64,000 nucleotides of DNA from Ectobius pallidus (GCA_964059195.1 CAXKWD010000003.1:18024606-18088605); one strand, 5' to 3'. Shown: positions 1 through 10,284, counted from the stretch's first letter. Program-made: numbers and translations. The notes: a model not told the origin generated them from the sequence alone.

Positions 1-262
1 AATCCAAGCTTGAAAAATTCACGCACACTTTTTTTTCCACTCTGCTCTTTGTCTCCTCTCTCTTTAAACTCGTAACCGAGCTCGAGCAACTTTGCTCATT
101 CGGGTGTTTTTCTTAATATTATACGTTTTAATTATTAATGGTTTAGTTTATGAAATGATTCGCGTGCAAGTGTTAATAAATATAATGCTTTAATAATTAT
201 TATACTCTTAATTTTTAATTATTCAATTAATTATCGTGGGCGAAGCCGCGGGCACCTGCTAG
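1..262 (+). mobile_element. Helitron-like family H, 3' end (5' end outside the window)
   Basis: The last ~150 bp match the 3' ends of the copies at 53173-53945 and 54534-55256. The end reads CGAAGCCGCGGGC, then a short spacer, then CTAG at 259-262 followed by T. A GC hairpin about 10 bp before CTRR, with insertion before T, is the Helitron 3' signature. No Rep/helicase coding is visible, so this copy is non-autonomous or truncated by the window edge. Family assignment follows from terminus structure, not from a database match. Confidence 0.7.
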
Positions 263-590
263 TATTCCTACATTTATGGAAAGCATCTGACACGGAGAAC
301 CGTGATGAATTATTAAACGATTAGATTATTATATCGAACTAGGAGGTAATTTCTACGATTTTTTAAATTCATATTATAAGTAACAGAATTCAGATACTCA
401 ACATTAGTGAAGGAGAATTTAGTGAAATCAAAATTATATTACACGTGTATCTCAGGGCAGAGCGCAAGGGGTGATTATATTTTTAACCTTTATGTACGAG
501 ACTCAATTTATCACACAAATTATAAATCCTTGTCGGACCGCGAAGAAAACAGTTAACTCAACCACCTAGCACTACCTGAAATTAAGTTTT
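263..590. other. Unassigned AT-rich stretch
   Basis: No open frame, repeat copy or RNA-like fold stands out between the Helitron end and the tandem array. Confidence 0.5.
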
Positions 591-921
591 TGCACTCCTT
601 AGCTAGTAAGTGTTTCTTACGACAGTTGTTTACATGGCTCGTAACTTGACATTACCACACGCAATCTTGTTGCTAGGGGCGACGGGCGGAAAGTGAATTG
701 TTGCTAGGGGCGACGGGCGGAAAGTTACTTTACCGCCCGCAAATGCTTATTTGCGAGCAGAAATGACCAAGGCCTCCCCGCTTTATAAATATTCGGTTGC
801 CATAAACAATAACAAATGCGAATCCCTTTCTGAAATAAGCACCATTCTTCAAGTCTGTATTTACATAATATTTTCAGGTAATATCACAATTAATATAATT
901 AAATTGATATAAGTAACCGTC

Positions 922-1073
922 GTGCAAAAAATAGCATGCAACACACGGACCGTAAAGGCATTTACGGGTCTCGAAAACTTAAAAACCCTCGGCTGCGCCT
1001 CGAGTTTTCAATCTGTTTCCTCGACCCGTAAACGTGCCTTTCCGCCCTTGTGTCGCAATATACTATTTTGCAC
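922..1073. repeat. Imperfect inverted repeat in tandem unit 1
   Basis: GTGCAAAAAATAG at the left pairs with CTATTTTGCAC at the right, and the arms of about 70 bp meet at a GC-rich centre near 985-1004 (CTCGGCTGCGCCTCGAG). The hairpin spans the junction of units 1 and 2, so the array may have spread as hairpin-ended copies. Confidence 0.75.
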
Positions 1074-1393
1074 TCCTTAGCTAGTAAGTGTTTCTTACGA
1101 CAGTTGTTTACATGGCTCGTAAGTTACCACACGCAATCTTGTTGCTAGGGGCGACGGGCGGAAAGTGAATTGTTGCTAGGGGCGACGGACGGAAAGTTAC
1201 TTTACCGCCCGCAAATGCTTATTTGCGAGCAGAAATGACCAAGGCCTCCCCGCTTTATAAATATTCGGTTGCCATAAACAATAACAAATGCGAATCCCTT
1301 TCTGAAATAAGCACCATTCTTCAAGTCTGTATTTACATAATATTTTCAGGTAATACCACAATTAATATAATTAAATTGATATAAGTAACCGTC

Positions 1394-1544
1394 GTGCAAA
1401 AAATAGCATGCAACACACGGACCGTAAAGGCATTTACGGGTCTCGAAAACTTAAAAACCCTCGGCTGCGCCTCGGGTTTTCAATCTGTTTCCTCGACCCG
1501 TAAACGTGCCTTTCCGCCCTTGTGTCGCAATATACTATTTTGCA
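1394..1544. repeat. Imperfect inverted repeat in tandem unit 2
   Basis: Same structure as at 922-1073, with arms of about 70 bp. A third left arm starts near 1864 but lacks its right arm. Confidence 0.75.
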
Positions 1545-1928
1545 CTCCTTAGCTAGTAAGTGTTACTTACGAAAGTTGTTTACATGGATCGTAAGTTGAC
1601 ATTCCCACACAATCGTGTTGCTAAGGGCGTTGCGATGAGGTTAAATTACTTACGGTCCAAGCGCCACGTCATAATTCATTACGATACGCTTCATAATACA
1701 AGCCTTTATGGACACGGCCCCCAGGACAAATATTCGGTTGCCATAAACAATAACAAATGCGAATCCCTTTCTGAAATAAGCACCATTCTTCAAGACTGTA
1801 TATAGATAATATTTTCAGGTAATATCACAATTAATATAATTAAATTGATATAAATAATCATCGTGCAAAAAATAGCATTCAATGCATTTACGGGTCTCGA
1901 AAACTTAAAAACCCGAGGCTCAGTTTAT

Positions 1929-2177
1929 AATTGGACCACATTCTGCAGAAAGGAACCAATTTTAAAAAACCGGAGTAGATGCTAAATTATTGCTACTGAA
2001 ATATATAGGCCTGTCTATGTTGTGCAAACTAACCAATCCTCCTCTTTCATTTGTATGCCTTCTATGGAGCAAACAAAAAAAAAACACTGAAAAGATCCAG
2101 GGGCCTTTTTCTTAATGCTTAATTCTGTGTTTAATAATCATGTGGATTGGTTCCTTTCTGCAGAATGTGGTCCAATT
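1929..2177. repeat. 32-bp inverted repeat with ~185-bp spacer
   Basis: Left arm 1929-1960 (AATTGGACCACATTCTGCAG...) is the exact reverse complement of 2146-2177. The spacer has no recognisable coding. It may be a small TIR element, but no target-site duplication was clear. Confidence 0.7.
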
Positions 2178-2239
2178 GTGTATTCGAATATTTTGTCACA
2201 TATTAAGATGTTTCTTTTGGTTCCCTTTATGTGGTGGTG

Positions 2240-2483
2240 TTCCTACAGGATCGCGAACGACACCTGGAGATTCCTGAAGGGGATATTCAAGGCAGATTTA
2301 TTTTCCGGGGTGCCAAGTTCCCTACCTAACCCTTAAACCTAGGGACAAAGCCAAACACTCAGTCCTCACCCGGAAAAGGATGTTTTCACTACGCACTGAA
2401 AAATCTCCAACCTCGCCGTGAGTCGAGCCCGGACCGCCGGAGTGGAAGGCAGGCGTGCTGCCGAGTCACCCAGAGCGGCGGAA
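2240..2483 (-). mobile_element. SINE family S1, minus-strand copy
   Basis: On the minus strand the 5' part is tRNA-like, with a B-box-like GGTCCGGGCTCGACTC, followed by a body with GATTTTTCAGTGCGTAGTG and TTCCGGGTGAGGACTGAGTG. The same order (GGATTTTTCACTAGTG, TTCCCGGGTTCAGGATTGGG) occurs on the plus strand at 63866-64000 and on the minus strand at 45588-45706. The downstream edge near 2240 is approximate. Confidence 0.65.
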
Positions 2484-2584
2484 GGTTCCCTTTTTTACTT
2501 CGTCAAAATTACAGCATCCTTTTGGGGGAAGTCTCATATGGATGTATATGCATTCATGAACCACAGACCATTGTCTCTGTTGGA

Positions 2585-2655
2585 CATTGCATGAGAATAT
2601 TATAGGAGAAAAATTATTCTGATCCTGAGTTTTGAACCCAGGTTTGGTTCCCTCT
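2585..2655 (-). mobile_element. SINE family S2, 3' fragment
   Basis: The reverse complement carries the TΨC-arm-like CCTGGGTTCAAAACTCAGG followed by AATTTTTCTCCTATAATATT. The S2 copy at 4387-4487 has the same order: B box, then AATTTTTCTCCTGTAATATC. The head is missing. Confidence 0.6.
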
Positions 2656-2670
2656 GGCGCTGTGAAGTGA

Positions 2671-2712
2671 ACTCTGGCTTAGCTCAGTTGGTAGAGCAGT
2701 GGCACGGATAAC
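2671..2712 (+). mobile_element. SINE family S2, head fragment
   Basis: CTCTGGCTTAGCTCAGTTGG and the following GTAGAGCAGTGGCACGGATA match the 5' half of the tRNA-like head at 4387. The copy stops before the B box. Confidence 0.6.
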
Positions 2713-2714
2713 CT

Positions 2715-2830
2715 AGGCTGGTAAAGTGCTACTTTTCGGCGTGTTAACAGTCCGACAAGCAGTTGTTTTACAGAGCGTGTATTAAAAAATATATTTCTAC
2801 TTCTAAATGTTCGCTTGTCTTGCGTCTAAA
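2715..2830 (+). repeat. Dispersed repeat family T, copy 1
   Basis: TTTTCGGCGTGTTAACAGTC, CGACAAGCAGTTGTTTTA and AGAGCGTGTATTAAAAA recur in the same order at 63660-63790. Class unknown. Confidence 0.6.
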
Positions 2831-3140
2831 TATAATAGGCTACCCTAGAGTTGATATTTCTTCGTACACAGATTTATGTGGTGCGAAGATGCGGCGGGAA
2901 TAACGCGTGTACGCCTATAGCCTATAGTCTGAATGGAAGCAAACCACCGTGAAATGTCACGCGCTACCCATGACATTCCCAAACCCGCAGTGCAGGGCGT
3001 CCCAACCAGGTGGTCCCCCACCTTTTAAATTCTTCTATATAGCCTAGATCTACTAGTGATATAGCCTACTGTGGCATCAAACCCTTTCAAATTACAAATT
3101 TTCAAGCCATTGAACACTTCAAACGTGTAATAGGACAAGT
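2831..3140. other. Unassigned stretch
   Basis: No coding frame or repeat copy recognised. A short frame on the minus strand at 3025-3207 runs across the mariner boundary and is not credible. Confidence 0.4.
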
Positions 3141-3530
3141 ACGAGACGCGTCCATAAAGTAAGATTCCCTGGGGCGGTTTACAGAAACAAAACAACTTTC
3201 TTTGCAAATATTCATTGCAACAGGTACAGCAAGTATTCAGCTATTTTTCAACACAATCGCCACCGGAATTGAAACATGTCTTACCGTGGCACCAACTTTT
3301 TAATGCTTGTGTCGTAGAAGTCTGCCGCCAGAGATTTGAACCATTGTGTGACAACCATTTCCGCTTCTCTGTCATGTATTGAGGAGTAGAAAAAGATGGA
3401 AATCACTGGGAGCGAGGTCCAGGCTTGTAGGGTGGTGTTTATGGAGACACAGAAATAAAGAAAGAGAAATGCATAAACCATGTTGCCAAAATTGAAAGAT
3501 GAGGCCACAAAGAGAAATAGCTTAGAAGAA
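3141..3530 (-). mobile_element. Mariner-like element, 3' end with terminal inverted repeat
   Basis: Begins after a TA with a terminus containing GCGTCCATAAAGTAAG and CGGTTTACAGAAACAAAAC, also present at both ends of the copy at 39076-39767. Read on the minus strand, the interior encodes the C-terminal end of a mariner transposase. The other end of the element is missing, so this is a one-ended, immobile remnant. Confidence 0.8.
3242..3367 (-). pseudogene. Mariner transposase C-terminal remnant
   Basis: The minus-strand frame gives EAEMVVTQWFKSLAADFYD followed by TSIKKLVPR, then a stop; in a shifted frame it continues with CFNSGGDCVEK and a stop. This matches the C-terminal tail at 39544-39669 (VTQWFKSQAADFND...KLVPRYDK...YVEK). 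The family's D,D34D catalytic blocks are absent. It is a frameshifted tail of about 40 residues out of the ~345 usual for mariner transposases, with no function expected. Confidence 0.8.
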
Positions 3531-4386
3531 AAATCTTCTGGAAGTCTTAAAAGAAGAATCCTGATTTATATTTCGCGTAATTTCATTTTTTTTTGCAACT
3601 TTCCAGACTAAAATTGATATTTCTTCTGAGCTATTAACAATAAACATTCTGGATATTACGAAACTCATCTTTAGATAGAATTATGATAGTTGATTAGATT
3701 TTTAAAAGATGTATGTCTGTTTCTAAAAAGGGAAGTAAAAAAAATATCTTAAATTTTAACCGATTATTAATGTAGGGACTTTGAGACAATTTGTAAAGCA
3801 TGCTTTTACAAGTAAAATGTATATAAATTAAGTGTATGAATTTATCCTTAAAAATGGCTTAGATATATAATTTTCACTGAAATCCTATTTTGGGCCCTTT
3901 GTTTTGAAAATCTGGTTACTTTTTGGGGTTAAATTGCTATACGCTATAAGCAAAAAAATTAGTGTTCGCAACATATGAAAAAAAAAATAAATAAATAAAA
4001 CAACTAGCATTTTTCTCAAATCGTCCGCTAAAGCCTAATTTTGCCTACTGGATACATAAACCTCTATTTGTGTTAATATGCGAGCTAGTAATCGAATGTT
4101 TAGATGGCCGTGAAATTCTGTTGCGACAGGATTTTGTCTGAGCTGTGCATTGTTTGTCATGTATGGGAGTGCTCACAGGAAATCCCTGTATTGATTCGTT
4201 TGGCAACAGCGCGATATCCTCTGTTTTGCTGGTTGCAATATTAACATCTATGTGGTATAGGAAAGCGTTTTCATATCAGATTAGAGGCGTGCTTGCAATC
4301 ATATAGTGAAATACCTACTTCCATAAGCTGCAGTCAAGACACCTACTTTACGAAAACTATAAATAATTTTACATTTTATTTAAGCA
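3531..4386. other. Unassigned AT-rich stretch
   Basis: Contains A/T runs (near 3977-4000) and no coding frame of note. I see no repeat copy shared with the rest of the window. Confidence 0.4.
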
Positions 4387-4487
4387 ACTCTGGCTTAGCT
4401 CAGTTGGTAAGCAGTGGCACGGATAGCCAAAGGTCCTGGGTTCAACTCCCAGTGTCAGAGAAATTTTTCTCCTGTAATATCCTCATG
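4387..4487 (+). mobile_element. SINE family S2 with nearly intact tRNA cloverleaf head
   Basis: The first ~73 bp can fold as a tRNA. The acceptor stem CTCTGGC pairs with GTCAGAG (one G-U), the T stem CTGGG/CCCAG is perfect around a 7-nt TTCAACT loop, a GCTC D stem is visible, and TGGC/GCCA encloses a 7-nt ACGGATA loop. A tail AATTTTTCTCCTGTAATATC follows, with no CCA. The same tail is attached to other tRNA-like fragments in the window (2585 and 57110), which argues for a SINE rather than a functional tRNA gene. Confidence 0.75.
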
Positions 4488-4568
4488 TATTATCCAACTA
4501 ACTTACTTACTCAATGGCAATAAGCAAATCCTAAGTAAGCTAAGTAAGCTATCTATTATATGGAACCC

Positions 4569-4932
4569 CCCGCCTCTAGATCCGAAGGTCGCGGGATCAA
4601 ACCCGGCCGCAGTCGATGGGTTTTTCAGAACGTAAAAATCCTGGGCACGGAGTCCTCCGGGAGCGACTTTAAACTGTGGGGGGCCTTGTCGTAGATTTAC
4701 GGCACGTAAAAGAACTCCAAGCCTAAATTATAGCCTCTGGACAAAATTTCTCGGCCCTTTCACGTCCAAGTAATACCTTAGTTTCCTGAGGGGGTTGAGA
4801 GGCTATGGGCTTACCACCTGTCCCTCTGCCCTCTCTAGGAAAATAAGCGTAACAAAATTTATATAGGTAACAGAAACCTTCACTTGGTGGCCCCTTCGCC
4901 CCAACATAGGGGCTACAGGGTTCCAGACAGAC
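4569..4932 (+). mobile_element. SINE family S3, 5'-truncated, nested in LINE-A
   Basis: Flanked by an 11-bp perfect target-site duplication ATATGGAACCC at 4558-4568 and 4933-4943. The copy begins at CCGCCTCTAGATCC and so lacks the first ~26 bp of the tRNA-like head, including the A box. The B-box region (GCGGGATCAAACCCGGCC) and the body (CGTAAAAATCCTGGGCACGG, AAGAACTCCAAGCCTAAATT) match the complete copy at 48719-49058. The body ends with GGTTCCAGACAGAC. Confidence 0.85.
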
Positions 4933-5089
4933 ATATGGAACCCGGAGATTCATTGCCATTCAACCATATTCTTTGCTAACTCCATCCACCCATCTCTCGC
5001 AAATCCTACTTCCCTTAAATGTATCCTAATATTGTCCTCCTACCTACATCTAGGTCTTCCATGTGGTCTTTTCCCTTCGGGTCTCCCAG

Positions 5090-5290
5090 TCAATACTTTT
5101 GAGATAATATGTCTTCCTCCCCCATGCGCGCAACATGTCCAGCACATTTCATCATCCGTGATTTAATTACCCTTACTATATTCGGTGACGAGTACAGGTT
5201 ATAAAGCTCGTCGTTATGCAGTTTTCTCCAGTCCCCATTTTCATCTCTCTTAGGCCCAAATATTTTCTTAAGCCTCGTGTTTTCGAACAC
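5090..5290 (-). pseudogene. LINE-A reverse transcriptase C-terminal remnant
   Basis: The minus-strand frame (66 aa) reads MFENTRLKKIFGPKRDENGD, then WRKLHNDELYNLYSS and KCAGHVARMGEE. The GHVARM block lies in the C-terminal region of many arthropod non-LTR ORF2 proteins, downstream of the RT fingers and palm. The equivalent frame at 7512-7787 goes on into GRPEGKRPLGRPRRR; here it is cut by a stop soon after GHVARMGEE. No RT catalytic motif is present, so this is a dead fragment. Confidence 0.8.
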
Positions 5291-5345
5291 TCTCAGATTA
5301 TGATCATCTCGAAGAGTAAGCGACCATGTCTCACATCCCTATGAT

Positions 5346-5525
5346 ATAAAGGCACATGGCTGACTCACTCACGCACTCACTCACTCACCTTAATTTTTGC
5401 CCACTTCCAGATGAGCTAGAAACTTGAAATTTGGTACACATATAGCTTTTAGGCTGTAAACCACAGGAAAATTCCATAAACCTTTCCCGAGAACCTGAGC
5501 GAAGCGAGTCTGCAGGCCTATAATA
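5346..5525 (+). repeat. Possible Helitron-like 5' fragment with GACTCACTCA repeats
   Basis: ATAAAGGCACATGGCTGACT, then repeated CACTCACTCA, then CTAGAAACTTGAAATTTGG, and a later GAGCGAAGCGAG mini-hairpin. Short GACT/CACT repeats near the 5' end resemble the R family at 16260-16310 and 61765-61785. Boundaries and class are uncertain. Confidence 0.35.
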
Positions 5526-5744
5526 CAACCGGTAGGATAATTGTCTTATAAATTTTTATTTTTAGATTTCCGGACAGAAGACGAGAAGATAAAGAGTTTC
5601 TGAACTGCATAAAAACAAGCATTTCCTGATTTGAGTTTACACTTAACTTCTGTCTTAATATTATTTGTGTCTGTAATTATTGCCATGTATTGTGCAACAG
5701 AGACAATAATCTGTGTTTCATAAATGCATAATTATGTATCTACC

Positions 5745-5847
5745 AGTTTATAACCTAGGAGTCCTGATAAGAAGAATATCTTCACTAATGGGCAACGTCC
5801 ATGATGCACCAGTTAAAAGACGACATGTCATCAAAATCTGGACCCTG
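5745..5847 (+). mobile_element. hAT-C 3' end fragment
   Basis: CACCAGTTAAAAGACGACAT followed by a degenerate terminus AATCTGGACCCTG matches the right ends at 31920-32017 and 36613-36707 (AATCCGGGCCCTG). The left end is not present nearby. Confidence 0.65.
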
Positions 5848-6268
5848 CTGATGAGTGTTTAAATTGCCAATATTGAATTATAAGCATGAAATCGTTTACG
5901 CAGGGTATAATGGTAAAGATTTTGTCTTCGTCTGCATACATTCCTAGTATCTTAATAGGGACAATGTTGACAGTACAACACATATGACAAGAAATGACAT
6001 GTGTTACACACTTGCTAACTTGCCTGATGTCATGGTCACTAGGAAGTCACTTCCACAAGGACGTTTCTTGCAGCCAGACTGTGACACACACCATTAAATC
6101 CCTCGCTTTAAATCCACTAAGCATGCTGCTACATCAGAGCTTAAACCAACTCAGTAAAAAACTAGGAATTCTCGGAATGACAATTTCTAGATTCCGATTA
6201 TCTAACTTCCGGCCTCACTACACTTTCACAACTTTGCCTTAATGGACCCTCCACATATTTGTAAGACA
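5848..6268. other. Unassigned stretch
   Basis: A plus-strand frame at 5994-6242 is short and has no recognisable motif. Nothing else supported. Confidence 0.4.
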
Positions 6269-6778
6269 CTTATGAATTAGGGTTCGGATGTTTATGACAT
6301 GTCATACTTTTATCCTGACCTCCATTCTCTCCCCAAACACAAGTTAAACACGAATTGCACATTTGTTACCCTAATTGGACCATTTTTATTTTGCATATAA
6401 GGTCATATTTTGGCCATTTTCATGGTCTTGGTCATATTTCGGTCACATTTGTAATTTAACGTCATATTTCAGTTATAAATTCGGTAAAGGAGCACAATTA
6501 TACAGTGTATATGTACATGGTCGAGTTAAATTTGAAATTTATTTAATTCATTTAATGTTTATGCCAAATTAACAGGTAACTTAAACTTTAAAATAAATGC
6601 AATTGTTCATATTTTATAGGGACACGGAAGGTCTACTAATATTACGAGTATTTGGAGCTGATGAAGCGACCAAACAGGAGAAAATTCATTAAAAATAAAA
6701 GTTCATTACAGGTAAAGCTGTAAATCATCAAAATTGTTAAAAAGTGATTATCCGATTGAATTCATATGATGTAAGAAT

Positions 6779-7083
6779 CCGGCGTGGTCTTGTGGTTAGC
6801 GTCGCTGACTACAGATCCGAAGGCCCGGGTTCGATTCTCGGTACCTTGTCGGATGTTTCTGAGGTAAGGAGGTCTGGCAGGGGTGCACTTAGCCTCCTGA
6901 TTCAAGTTGAGGAGCTACTTGATAGAGAAGTAACGGGTCCGGTCATAAAAACCATTAACGGCCGTGGGTGTCGGCATGCTGACCACATGCCCCCAGTCCT
7001 GCCATCTACCTGTGGTAGATGACGCAGCGGTCGGGTGGTAGGCTAAATCCCTCCAGGTATGTAGCGCCACGGAGTTTAGTTTA
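6779..7083 (+). mobile_element. SINE family S4, full copy nested in hAT-T
   Basis: Flanked by GTAAGAAT at 6771-6778 and 7084-7091. The head CCGGCGTGGTCTTGTGGTTA contains an A-box-like TGGTCTTGTGG, and GGGTTCGATTCTC is a near-consensus B box about 45 bp later. The body holds CATGCTGACCACATGCCCCC and CCTGTGGTAGATGACGCAGC. No other copy was found in this window. The frame at 6744-7022 simply runs through it. Confidence 0.8.
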
Positions 7084-7157
7084 GTAAGAATTTAGTGTTT
7101 ACACTAAAATTGGAACATTTATTTTTTGGAAACACGATATTTTATTAGGTCATATTT

Positions 7158-7245
7158 ATGATTTTTGGGTCATATTTAGTCATTTTTAAGGGCGTATTTG
7201 CAGTCATATTTTCCACTTTTTTAGGTCATAAACATCCAAACCCTA
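7158..7245. repeat. hAT-T subterminal TCATATTT-rich segment
   Basis: Several GGTCATATTT/AGTCATTTTT motifs stand in a row before the right terminus. They mirror the motifs at 6400-6470 inside the left end and could be subterminal transposase sites. That role is inference. Confidence 0.45.
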
Positions 7246-7507
7246 CTTATGATGCATCTTCACAGATTTTCAAGAGAGCTATTATTTTTTGGCGTACTGA
7301 TTCCATTGTCATACATTTGTCACTTATTTTTCTACCCATAGGTAGGCCTATTATAGGTATAGGAAGTATTGTGTTCAGTCCTTAAATTTGATGTCAAGTT
7401 TTCAACATACGAGTTTTGAGGCCCCCTGAATCCAAAAATGCTATTTTCTTTTTCCTTATGTATTACAATTTGTAATTTTTATTACATAATCTGAGGGTAT
7501 TTCAAAA

Positions 7508-7930
7508 CAACTTGATTAGGAAAATATTTCGGCCTAAGAGAGATGAAAATGGGGACTGGAGAAAACTACATAACGACGAGCTTCATAACCTGTACTCTTC
7601 ACCGGATATGGTAAGGGTAATTAAATCATGGAAGATGAAATGGGCTGGACATGTTGCGCGCATGGGGAAGGAAAGACATATCCCAAAAATATTAACTGGA
7701 AGACCCGAAGGCAAAAGACCACTTGGAAGACCTAGACGTAGATTGGAGGACAATATTAGGATAGATTTAAGAGAAGTAAGATTTTGAGAGGAATAATTGG
7801 TTGGAGTTAGCACAGAATAGGGTTGAATGGCGGCCTCAGGTAAGCGCGGCAATGAACCTTCGGGTTCCATAAAATAGATAATATTCCTTCAGCTTGCTTA
7901 GAAATTGTCTATTGCCATTGAGTAAGTAAT
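7508..7930 (+). mobile_element. LINE-A 3' end
   Basis: 5'-truncated copy running from the C-terminal ORF2 segment through the 3' UTR (GCGGCAATGAACCTTCGGGT, then AAATAGATAATATTCCTTCA) to a short tail CATTGAGTAAGTAA. The opposite-strand frame at 7583-7870 is only its shadow. Confidence 0.85.
7512..7787 (+). pseudogene. LINE-A reverse transcriptase C-terminal remnant
   Basis: This 91-residue frame is the best preserved LINE-A coding piece in the window. It reads IFRPKRDENGDWRKLHNDEL, then KMKWAGHVARMGKE and GRPEGKRPLGRPRRRLEDNI, ending in RIDLREV. The W-x-GHV-x-RM and GRPRRR blocks are the conserved C-terminal region of a class of arthropod non-LTR ORF2 proteins. The apurinic endonuclease and RT catalytic domains are missing by 5' truncation. 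The frame stops at 7785-7787, a few residues after LREV. No function expected. Confidence 0.85.
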
Positions 7931-9814
7931 TATTACAATTTGTTTCTTACTTTACACACTTCCTGCTTTATTTCTTATGTTCATTCTTCATCTCCCTAAT
8001 TTTCATTAGCCTACTTCTTTTTTATCTAACAATCTTGTTTTCTTGCATATTCTTTTTTCCCTTCCTTTGTGCTTTCTTTCTAATGTCTTTTAATTATCTT
8101 ACTCCTCATTTTATTTTCTTCTTTATTGCTTCCTCTTCTTTCTGAAATTTATTCTTCTTACATTTTATTTTATTTAAAACATTGTTTTTTTCTGTATTTA
8201 TTTGCGTCCTTCCTTTTAGTGAAGCTTATTTAGCACTTCAGTTAGTTGCATTCCCTGTAAAGAAGCCTGGCACAGTATTCTATAGACCAAGTCACCAGAC
8301 AGAAGAGCATCGAGCAGTCGCTCTTAATTTATACTGTGCATCAAGTATTCCTTTGCTTCCCTCTAAGAAGTCGCTAATATTATTACCAGACTCGGGACAA
8401 ATGCAGACTGTGTCATTCAATTAGAGAAGAGAAGAAGAAGAAGCTGTAGCAGACAGTGCTATTGTCCTCAGCAGAGAAGTGCACTTCGCGAGGAAGGAAA
8501 GAAAGACGATCATCATTCTACTGTACGGATCAGGTTGCAATCTTACTCTGTTGGGATTTGCTCGGCGGAAAAATGGGTCATGGCAATTTCCTTCATCCTG
8601 TTCAGCAGGAAAGCAGGAGGAGATAGTGTCCAGAATTCTCACAGGAGTCCCCAGTAATAAGAAGGAACCCAGTTTCCCAGAGATAAAAAAGCAGGTTTCT
8701 AAATTTAGAAGTATGTAGGTTAATAGATAAAGTTAACGGACGCAATTAGTTAATCTATGGTCATTGTCTGGTTGGTTCTGTTTTATGTGACACTATCATT
8801 ACTAGCGAGAAATACAGTAATAATATTAGCTCATATTCCCTCTATTATTTCACTAAAGCCTATTATAAAATAGTAGCATGTGCCCGCTAGTAAATCATTA
8901 ACAGAAAAACAACTAAAACATTATATTTATTAACACTGACACAGTTTTTACATAAATTGCAGGAATTACATCATTTTGTTTTAAAACGTTAAAAATATTC
9001 ATTTCATTTCATTTTATTCAAAGCAATTTTTTCTTCAATTTCTCATTTTAGTATAATTATCTAATTTAGTATAAAAAATGTAAGGTATGCCCCTAGATGA
9101 GCAAAGCTCGTGTTTAGGGGTATAATGCCTCTAGTTGAGAAAGAGGTAGTTTTCTAGCACCTTTTTTTTTCTCCCTTTTAGGGCCTTTATTATTTTTTCT
9201 CCGCCTTACCCATAATCCCTTTTTCCTATTTTTGTATTCTACTACAGCTTTTATGTATTTCGTCGTTTATTGCATATACCTTTCTAGTTTCATTGCTCTT
9301 TTATTATATAATTATCTTGGATTTGTTCCAAAGTAAGATTATAAAATTTTTTACAAAATCTATTTATTTAATTATTTATTAAACCCTATTTTACGCGAAG
9401 GTACATTAGGGTTATAGTTTTAAAAAATCTAATTATATATCAATGCATATTATACTACAAACGAAAATTATAAATTTATAAGTACAATGTATATAAAACA
9501 ATTTTGCATCATTAACCAGTCGTTTATATAAAATTACAAAAAAACAGAAGAAAAAATTATATAAATAAATTGGGATGAAACATTGAAAAACAAAACAATT
9601 TGAAGTTGTACTATTAATATTATATAATAATTTTTTTTAAAATTTTCCTCTTAAAGTGTTAAACGAACAAAACGAATCATGTACTACCATATGGGCATAC
9701 AGATTTGAAATGAAACTATTAAAACGCACCACAGATTCATTAACCTTACCCAAATCATGCGTAAACAATTAAAACGATTGAAAATTTAAAAGCTTGAAAA
9801 AAAAGGCCCTAAGC
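7931..9814. other. Unassigned 1.9-kb AT-rich stretch
   Basis: Starts with a pyrimidine-rich segment (7930-8200, many TTCTT/CTTCC). Short frames at 8182-8424 and 8479-8718 have no recognised domain, and the first begins beside a TTCCTTTTAG that could pass for a splice acceptor, but nothing else supports an exon. An imperfect hairpin lies at about 9085-9124 (CCCCTAGATGAGC...GTGTTTAGGGG). I see no repeat shared with the rest of the window. Confidence 0.4.
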
Positions 9815-10284
9815 TGCATTTCACGATTAAAGTGCGCCGCCTGGGGGGGGGGGGGAGATCTCAGTTTCGAGTTCCCTAGCCCCCCCCCCCCCAAAGAAAA
9901 AACCTGCGTAGTGAGTTTCATCCGAATCATTCAATGTTTTTTAAGCATGCATTCATGATCCCTTCTGTGTAAATCAGATCTCTGCGTATCGTAAACAAAT
10001 GAATCAAGGTAGCAACCGAGCAAGGCCATCTTGAATTAATTTTACAATTGAATACTGTCTTGCTAATGTATTCCCCAACAATCGAATTGCTCATCGAATT
10101 GTTTCTTATGGAAAGTATTTCGTCTCATTGAAAACATTTGATTTTTGGCATTTAAAGTCAAAATTTTGCAAAATCCTTTCTTATTGTGCTCTTACATTAT
10201 GAAACGAAGGTATTGTCAAGATTCCAAGTCTCTGCCTATTATAATGTAGGCTTTAAGATCATTTTCAATCCGTCAGTCAGTCAG

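Larger units (their letters stand above)
591..1921 (+). repeat. Tandem array, ~475-bp unit, about 2.8 copies
   Basis: Units start with TGCACTCCTTAGCTAGTAAG at 591, 1069 and 1541 (periods 478 and 472). Units 1 and 2 are nearly identical. Each carries an internal ~30-bp direct repeat, TTGCTAGGGGCGACGG, near 669 and 699 in unit 1. Unit 3 diverges from about 1620 to 1720 and stops in the left half of the inverted repeat that closes units 1 and 2. The frame at 1560-1805 in unit 3 is not conserved in the other units, so I treat it as non-coding. Confidence 0.85.
4488..5345 (-). mobile_element. LINE-A 3' end, split by a SINE
   Basis: On the minus strand it runs from the RT C-terminus to a tail of GAGTAAGTAAGT type at 4490-4510. 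Positions 4488-4568 and 4933-5345 are one copy interrupted by an S3 SINE. The same 3' region occurs at 7508, 26221, 45771 and 53033. All copies are 5' truncated, as is usual for LINEs. Confidence 0.85.
6277..7245 (+). mobile_element. hAT-T, non-autonomous element with nested SINE
   Basis: Termini TAGGGTTCGGATGTTTATGA and its inverted partner TCATAAACATCCAAACCCTA. The flanks CTTATGAA (6269-6276) and CTTATGAT (7246-7253) form a 7/8 match, as expected for the 8-bp duplication of hAT elements. The interior is AT-rich with repeated GGTCATATTT-type motifs and no transposase. A second copy in reverse orientation lies at 28112-30255. About 660 bp remain without the SINE. Confidence 0.8.

Noticed and set aside
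4387..4461. Functional tRNA gene
   Set aside because: The tRNA-like part carries the same tail as other S2 SINE fragments, so a SINE head is more likely.
8182..8424. Possible exon after a TTCCTTTTAG acceptor-like site
   Set aside because: No donor, no domain and no second exon could be found.
9085..9124. Imperfect hairpin CCCCTAGATGAGC...GTGTTTAGGGG
   Set aside because: Short and imperfect, with no related copy in the window; not enough to call a feature.
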